From Defluviitaleaceae bacterium (GTDB taxonomy: Bacteria; Bacillota; Clostridia; Lachnospirales; WRAX01): a DNA stretch of 47,935 nucleotides. The notes beneath the pieces were generated by a model. The model did no database searches, was not told where the DNA came from, and saw only the letters and a list, made by a program, of their open reading frames with translations. The stretch lies in NCBI GenBank assembly GCA_009784615.1, contig WRBJ01000011.1, positions 1 through 47,935 on the forward strand, read 5' to 3'. The stretch's first letter is position 1. Each line of letters opens with the position of its first letter. The position numbers and the translations under genes are program-made. Below, one piece after another: positions 44,301 through 47,935 of this stretch.

Positions 44301-47230
44301 TTCCTTGTATTGTTACAATGACCAAAACAGAGTTTGAAGGCAAATCTGCCTTGATTTGCCTTATTATCGACCGCACAGCACAACTAGAAAAAGATGAAAT
44401 TTTGCGCAATGAAATAGAACGTTTCGAGCTATTTTTTAGTCTTTCGCCCGCTGTAAATACATTTTGGGACCATAACCGAAATTTGACAATGTGCAATGCG
44501 GCGGCTGCCGATATGTTTGGATTTTCGTCAACTCAAGAATATTTAGATAGATTTGAAGAACTTTCGCCATCCACACAACCTTGCGGCACGCCATCGATGG
44601 AAAAAGCGATGGAATATAATAACAAAGCCTTTACGGATGGATTTATAAGATTTGATTGGATGCACCAATTAGTAGATGGCACGCCTGTTCCGACCGAAAT
44701 TATGCTGACACGTGTCGAATTTGAGGGAAAACCTGCTTTAATTGGCTTTACAGTTGACAAACGTGCAGAAATAGAGCGCACAAAAGAAATAGAACGTTTT
44801 GATGCTATTTTTAACCATATTCCTATGGCGGTGCACGTTTGGGCAAAAGATGGCAGAATGGTATATGCCAACAACGCAATGCAAAACCTGTATGGATATA
44901 CAGATTTGGAAGATTATAAACGTAATATTCAGAATTTTTACCAAAAAGTGCAGCCCTGTGGCAGAGATAGTGTTGAGTTGTCCAACGAAACAATTGCAAA
45001 AGCTTTTGAAACAGGATATGTCCAAATTCTTTGGGAATTTAGAAATAACGAAGACTACCGTATTCCTTTAGAATGTACATTGATACGTATTGATTATGCA
45101 GGCGAAGATTGCGTGTTAGAGATTTGTCGTGATTTGCGTATGGAAATGGCTGAGCAAAAAATAAGAGAAGAAGCAGAACAAAGATTGCATTTGTTTATGG
45201 ATAATACTCCTATTGCAGGGCTTATTATCAACAAAAAAATGGATGTTGTAGATTGTAATACAGCGGCAACCTTTATGTTTGGGTATACCTCTAAAAATGA
45301 TTTTATTACAAATTTTAAAGAAACTATCCCAGAATTTCAGCCTGATGGAACTAACACAATAGAAGGTTTTTCTGCCAAGGCGAAAGAAGTATTAACAATC
45401 AACGAAATGACTTTTGACTGGATGTTGGTAGATAGAGCAAGAGAAGATTTGCCCGTTAAGATAACACTTATTAAAAGCGAACTTGGCGACGAAGTGCATT
45501 TTTTGGTGTTTATGCAAGATATGACGGTGCATTACGACTTCTTAAAAGAACAAGAAATGATGCAAGAGCGTCTGCGGTCTATGGTAGATGCCAGCCCAAA
45601 TTGCTGTTTTGTTACTAATCGTGAAGGTATTATTTTAGATTGCAACAAAGCGGGGTTTGAAATGTTTGGCGTGTCAGATATTGCAGAGCTTAACCAAAAA
45701 ATCCGCTATTTACATGCGGAAGAGCAAGACGGCAATGTTCAAACCAAAAATATTTTGCGTGCAAAAATTGAAAAGATTTTTAATAAAGAAGAAATTGCTT
45801 TTGATTGGAATTTTAAAAATGCTGCGGGCGAAGTTATTCCTGCACAAATATCTACGCATAGTATGTATGTTGGACATATGGAAATTGCCGTGGTGTATGC
45901 AAAAGATATGCGCGAACATTACCGCTACCAAGAAGAAGTTCGGCGTGGACAAGAAATGTTTATGGCTATGGTTAATATGTCGCCCATTGCCTGTATTGTA
46001 ACAGATGAAAACCAATATATATTATCGTGCAATCAGATGGCACTTAGCTTTTTTGACGTGGATGATAAGGATGAAATAGGTTTTAACTATATTGATTTTT
46101 GTCAAGAAGGTGATTGTGATAGATTTGTTAAGCATAACTGTTGGGTTGACGTTAATGGCGAAAGTATCCCTGTAGAGCTTAATGGACGAAGCGTTATTAT
46201 TGCAGAGCAAAATTGCTTTGTAATATACATCACCGACTTGCGTGAAGCTATGAGACTAGAAGAAGAAAGGCGAAGAAACCGCCAGCGTATGGCGGCAATG
46301 TTAGATTCTTCGCCGCTTGCCAGTATTTTGGTAAATAGAGAATATAGAATTTTATCGTGTAACGAGTCATTAGCAAATTTATTTGGTTTAGAAATAGGCT
46401 CAGTAAAATTTATTACTAACCCATATGATTACGCACCCAAATTACAACCCGACGGGTCAGAATCTAAGGTCAAAATGCGTACTGCATTAGATATTGTTTT
46501 TGACAACAAACAAGGCGAACAGTTTGAATGGATGTGGCAAACCAGCGATGGTGAGATGATTCCGTCTCAAATTACTCTAAAATCTGTAGAGCTTGAAGGT
46601 CAAGATGCAGTGATAGCGTATATTCACGATTTGCGCCATATTAAGCAAATTGCCCAAGCCGCAGAAGATATGGAAAAGCTACTTAACACAGATGCTTTGA
46701 CTGGTGCTTATAATCGAAGATATATGTACGAAGTAGTGCCTTATACCTTTGAACGAAGTATTGCAAATGGCGAATCAATGACGGTTATGATGATTGATGT
46801 GGATTATTTTAAGAAAATAAATGATACATATGGTCATCAAGTAGGCGATGAAGTATTAAAGATTTTAGTTGCTCGTATTACTCATTCTTTGCGCAAGGAT
46901 AATGTTGTATGCCGTTACGGCGGTGAAGAATTTATTGTAGTAATGCCAAAAACCAGTGTTGAAGATGCACTAAAAACTGCTTGTCGTGTTAAAAATTCGA
47001 TAACACGCAGTCCTTTCTTCATTAATGGGCTCGACGAAGGAGATTTGCAGATTCCTATTACTGTTAGCCTTGGGTTGGCTGGTATAGACAAAAGCACACC
47101 AAACGATACAGATTTAGGAATGAGGAATTTGATACATAATTCCGATATGGCACTGTACAAGGCGAAGAAAATGGGAAGAAACAGAATTTATTATTCTGAA
47201 AATGACGAAAACAAATTGCACGAATGTTAA
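41333..47230 (+). CDS. Giant soluble multi-PAS diguanylate cyclase
   Basis: A 1965-residue protein with no signal peptide or membrane helix. I divide it into about fourteen PAS-like modules, most 129-130 residues long (starts near 1, 117, 247, 384, 514, 643, 772, 901, 1031, 1156, 1285, 1414, 1543, 1653), joined by short charged helices, and a C-terminal GGDEF domain from about 1783. GGEEF is at 1863-1867 with DALTGAYNRRY and MIDVDYFKKINDTYGHQVGD, so cyclase activity (two GTP to c-di-GMP) is expected. The inhibitory-site motif RxxD reads RKDN (1854-1857). Modules share QP(C/D)G and F-E-W-M-H-Q patterns. The start may be GTG 41333 or ATG 41345; spacing to AAAGGG does not settle it. Confidence 0.92.
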   Translation: MIEDMSNNFQLVFRVDGSVVRINESGLSLFGFNDTPQDMLAFFSVNPEFQPDGVLTVQLIKTAISHTLANGSFSWQINLCRADGKTMQLQMDLHKIDDMQVGCCFKEVFVQNPLYGLDDEVMLEFLEHAPNTIFIVDGNANILYCNFHAMTSFGIKSKDAFATLFFTRFSDKFQRNILAQDYMRIHIEKALEQGLSRFSWDVKRDFHESSASIRLVRIEYMGKPCCVAYLTEFATDGDLFFADTHEMGILDDTALSILDSMPFPWVLLDAETNCIDCNMSAIELLSAKNKQELIARFSETFFAGSQPCGKDTEDLAAELVEVTMRDGLVKSPWTHTNFNGDIMPLEITLARVGLKNRFVISVFVNDLRAEAELASQKSLEEERLNAIFENSPHAINIWGKDNKLLFCNDKMVKLVDADNNEEYLRNILNYYPETQPDGRNSVEASDEYLNSVLETGNYLSVEWTMLNKNGEEIPICCEMFRIRYGGDYAVLDFVTDMRPEYAREELIKRESHRFRAIFDAAPFICELWNKDRQLVMANAAIENFFGFDDPKIYINRFEELSPVLQPCGSVSIDKFMQYVEIAFERGFIEFEWMHQSLEGEQIPCQISFTRVELEGEYALVGATTDLREQRQMEKFFKSEAQRFGRVFNAIPATCTLWNKDLQVIMANQYGADFYGFDHTEELVDDFHLLYPEYQPDGRHSATAVKELIERAFAGEMLEFPWMHQMLDGTPIPTMITLTLTEIEENPVVLGFAVDMRAQVEREELIKRDGERFEYMFANIPASCTIWDEEGNIITYNAYAVRFFGFENIDELFANIDKVTPPVQPCGLPSDVKAKSLIKKAIVEGFAEFEWMHQSLNGEPIPCIVTLTRIEIEGVAHVMGFATDMRPYLLEQELLKKEATRFKRFFDNLPVACAVWDVDEVQFLTANQAIADLFKLDSPNDYFDAYPTLSPKNQPCGESSLEKGADYIKKAVETGYIEFEWVHQNVFGDEIPCIVTMTKTEFEGKSALICLIIDRTAQLEKDEILRNEIERFELFFSLSPAVNTFWDHNRNLTMCNAAAADMFGFSSTQEYLDRFEELSPSTQPCGTPSMEKAMEYNNKAFTDGFIRFDWMHQLVDGTPVPTEIMLTRVEFEGKPALIGFTVDKRAEIERTKEIERFDAIFNHIPMAVHVWAKDGRMVYANNAMQNLYGYTDLEDYKRNIQNFYQKVQPCGRDSVELSNETIAKAFETGYVQILWEFRNNEDYRIPLECTLIRIDYAGEDCVLEICRDLRMEMAEQKIREEAEQRLHLFMDNTPIAGLIINKKMDVVDCNTAATFMFGYTSKNDFITNFKETIPEFQPDGTNTIEGFSAKAKEVLTINEMTFDWMLVDRAREDLPVKITLIKSELGDEVHFLVFMQDMTVHYDFLKEQEMMQERLRSMVDASPNCCFVTNREGIILDCNKAGFEMFGVSDIAELNQKIRYLHAEEQDGNVQTKNILRAKIEKIFNKEEIAFDWNFKNAAGEVIPAQISTHSMYVGHMEIAVVYAKDMREHYRYQEEVRRGQEMFMAMVNMSPIACIVTDENQYILSCNQMALSFFDVDDKDEIGFNYIDFCQEGDCDRFVKHNCWVDVNGESIPVELNGRSVIIAEQNCFVIYITDLREAMRLEEERRRNRQRMAAMLDSSPLASILVNREYRILSCNESLANLFGLEIGSVKFITNPYDYAPKLQPDGSESKVKMRTALDIVFDNKQGEQFEWMWQTSDGEMIPSQITLKSVELEGQDAVIAYIHDLRHIKQIAQAAEDMEKLLNTDALTGAYNRRYMYEVVPYTFERSIANGESMTVMMIDVDYFKKINDTYGHQVGDEVLKILVARITHSLRKDNVVCRYGGEEFIVVMPKTSVEDALKTACRVKNSITRSPFFINGLDEGDLQIPITVSLGLAGIDKSTPNDTDLGMRNLIHNSDMALYKAKKMGRNRIYYSENDENKLHEC

Positions 47231-47255
47231 AACTTCAATTGATAAATTTTAGGGA

Positions 47256-47284
47256 TTGCTTTTTTGGGTTGCATTGTGTATAAT
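47256..47284 (+). promoter_or_regulatory. Sigma-A promoter of the small P-loop gene
   Basis: TTGCTT (47256-47261), 17-base spacer, TATAAT (47279-47284), giving a leader of about 50 bases before the ATG at 47340 with GGAGG nine bases upstream of it. Confidence 0.7.
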
Positions 47285-47339
47285 TAAATTAAGGATTAGG
47301 TTTACGCAATTAAAAAATTTTTAATGGAGGTAATGTATT

Positions 47340-47753
47340 ATGATAAAACTTCTAGCAGGACCCCGTGGCGGCGGAAAAACACGCAAGTTAATCGAGCTTG
47401 CCAACGAACATCTAGCTACCACCGATGGCTACATAGTCTATGTTGATGACTGTAAAAGAAATATGCACGAAATACATCGTAGCATAAGATTGGTAGATAC
47501 TAGCGAATACCCTCTATCTAATTACAGAGAATTTGTTGCTTTTGTATATGGCATGGTTTCGCAAAATGCCGATATTAAAGAAATTTTCATCGATGGATTA
47601 TGCGGCATAATAGAAGATTTGCCAAATGATGATTTATCCTGCGTTATGGCGGCACTTAGTAAAGTTTCGGAAGTGGAAGAAGTTGAATTTTTCATCACAC
47701 TTAATTCGGATATAGAAACACTTCCTCAAGATGTAAAAGTATTGGTTGTTTGA
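47340..47753 (+). CDS. Small P-loop protein of unknown function
   Basis: A 137-residue cytosolic protein with a Walker A motif GPRGGGKTRK at residues 7-16 and a possible Walker B strand EIFIDGLCGI near residue 82. The rest (VYVDDCKRNMHEIHRSIRLV, SEVEEVEFFITLNSD) alternates strands and helices like a stripped-down ATPase domain, without arginine-finger or lid regions I can recognise. Similar short proteins in Firmicutes are sometimes labelled as PilT-like, but there is no pilus context here. It has its own promoter and terminator, so it is a single-gene unit. Confidence 0.75.
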   Translation: MIKLLAGPRGGGKTRKLIELANEHLATTDGYIVYVDDCKRNMHEIHRSIRLVDTSEYPLSNYREFVAFVYGMVSQNADIKEIFIDGLCGIIEDLPNDDLSCVMAALSKVSEVEEVEFFITLNSDIETLPQDVKVLVV

Positions 47754-47775
47754 TATTTAATAAAAATAAATACAA

Positions 47776-47807
47776 AAAAATCTCTCACTTATTGTCGAGA
47801 GATTTTT
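47776..47807 (+). terminator. Terminator of the small P-loop gene
   Basis: AAAAATCTCTC (47776-47786) pairs with GAGAGATTTTT (47797-47807) around a 10-base loop, followed by further T residues. Confidence 0.9.
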
Positions 47808-47876
47808 AATTTTTTTCAAACCCCACCCAACCCCCCACAACATCAAACCACAAAAACCCTTGATTTTTCAACATCT

Positions 47877-47898
47877 AACCCGCCTTAAACCCGCCTTA
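47877..47898. repeat. Tandem 11-bp direct repeat
   Basis: Two adjacent copies of AACCCGCCTTA, in an intergenic stretch that also holds a C-rich run (47821-47838). Function unknown; it could be a protein-binding site for the promoter that begins at the window edge. Confidence 0.6.
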
Positions 47899-47929
47899 AA
47901 AAAAATTTCAACTTTTTTGAAAAAAGTGC

Positions 47930-47935
47930 TTGACA
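47930..47935 (+). promoter_or_regulatory. Possible -35 box cut by the window end
   Basis: TTGACA forms the last six bases of the window, just after an ACTTTTTT-G-AAAAAAGT inverted repeat at 47912-47928. A promoter for a gene beyond the window is likely but the -10 box is not visible. Confidence 0.4.

Noticed and set aside
41333-47230. Repeat region as a mobile element or CRISPR-like array
   Set aside because: The periodicity is at the protein level (PAS modules of about 129 codons in one open frame); DNA copies are diverged and have no repeat-spacer structure.
47340-47753. Type IV pilus retraction ATPase (PilT)
   Set aside because: Only a Walker A loop is shared; the protein is far too short, lacks the His and Asp boxes, and no pilus genes are near.

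Overview
The window looks like a stretch of a low-GC, anaerobic Clostridia chromosome, probably a relative of the Lachnospirales. The evidence is a Bacillus/Clostridia-type large SRP RNA with an Alu domain, sigma-A promoters with 17-nt spacers, strong GGAGG ribosome sites, UUG and GUG starts, the cdaA-cdaR-glmM cluster, a stand-alone ECF S component, DUF3842, a ferredoxin-tailed aldo/keto reductase and a selA-selB pair. The genus cannot be fixed from the sequence. There is no prophage, insertion sequence, CRISPR array, rRNA or tRNA. Genes are tightly packed; the only gene-free gap over 300 bases holds the SRP RNA.

Layout. (1) 117-8590: terC (minus), then on plus dinB, trxB, selA, selB and a second unit of dus, a GNAT acetyltransferase and an HEITH metalloprotease-like protein. 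(2) 8599-16517 plus: greA-lysS, then two membrane proteins followed by cdaA, cdaR, glmM and an MTA/SAH nucleosidase, covering c-di-AMP synthesis, peptidoglycan precursor supply and methylthioadenosine salvage. (3) 16683-25563 minus: a ten-gene polyamine operon read from a consensus promoter: speD, speA, speE, a 4-TM protein, speB, a carboxy(nor)spermidine dehydrogenase, nspC, two PH-like membrane proteins and a beta-lactamase-fold enzyme. It encodes both known bacterial routes to spermidine. (4) 25567-33653 minus: a decayed saccharopine-dehydrogenase-like gene, yhaM, an ABC-F ATPase, murA, an XRE regulator, a uridine-kinase-like protein, an ECF S component behind an attenuator-like leader, DUF3842 and an aldo/keto reductase. 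(5) 33665-39493: a secreted acidic protein, a glycolytic operon pgk-tpiA-(97-aa protein)-eno, and a PHP-family phosphatase. (6) 39512-40920 minus: a MarR regulator with a double operator, an FMN-binding membrane protein and a flavodoxin. (7) 40988-47807 plus: SRP RNA, a 1965-residue soluble protein with about fourteen PAS modules and a GGEEF diguanylate cyclase domain, and a small P-loop protein.

The observations most worth following are the giant PAS-array diguanylate cyclase directly behind the SRP RNA gene with no visible terminator between them; the SRP RNA UGAC tetraloop with a compensated closing stem; the double spermidine pathway in one operon; the mutually exclusive hairpins before the ECF transporter gene; the paired MarR operators; and a probably leaderless dinB mRNA. 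All assignments come from reading motifs in the translated sequence; no database search was run.
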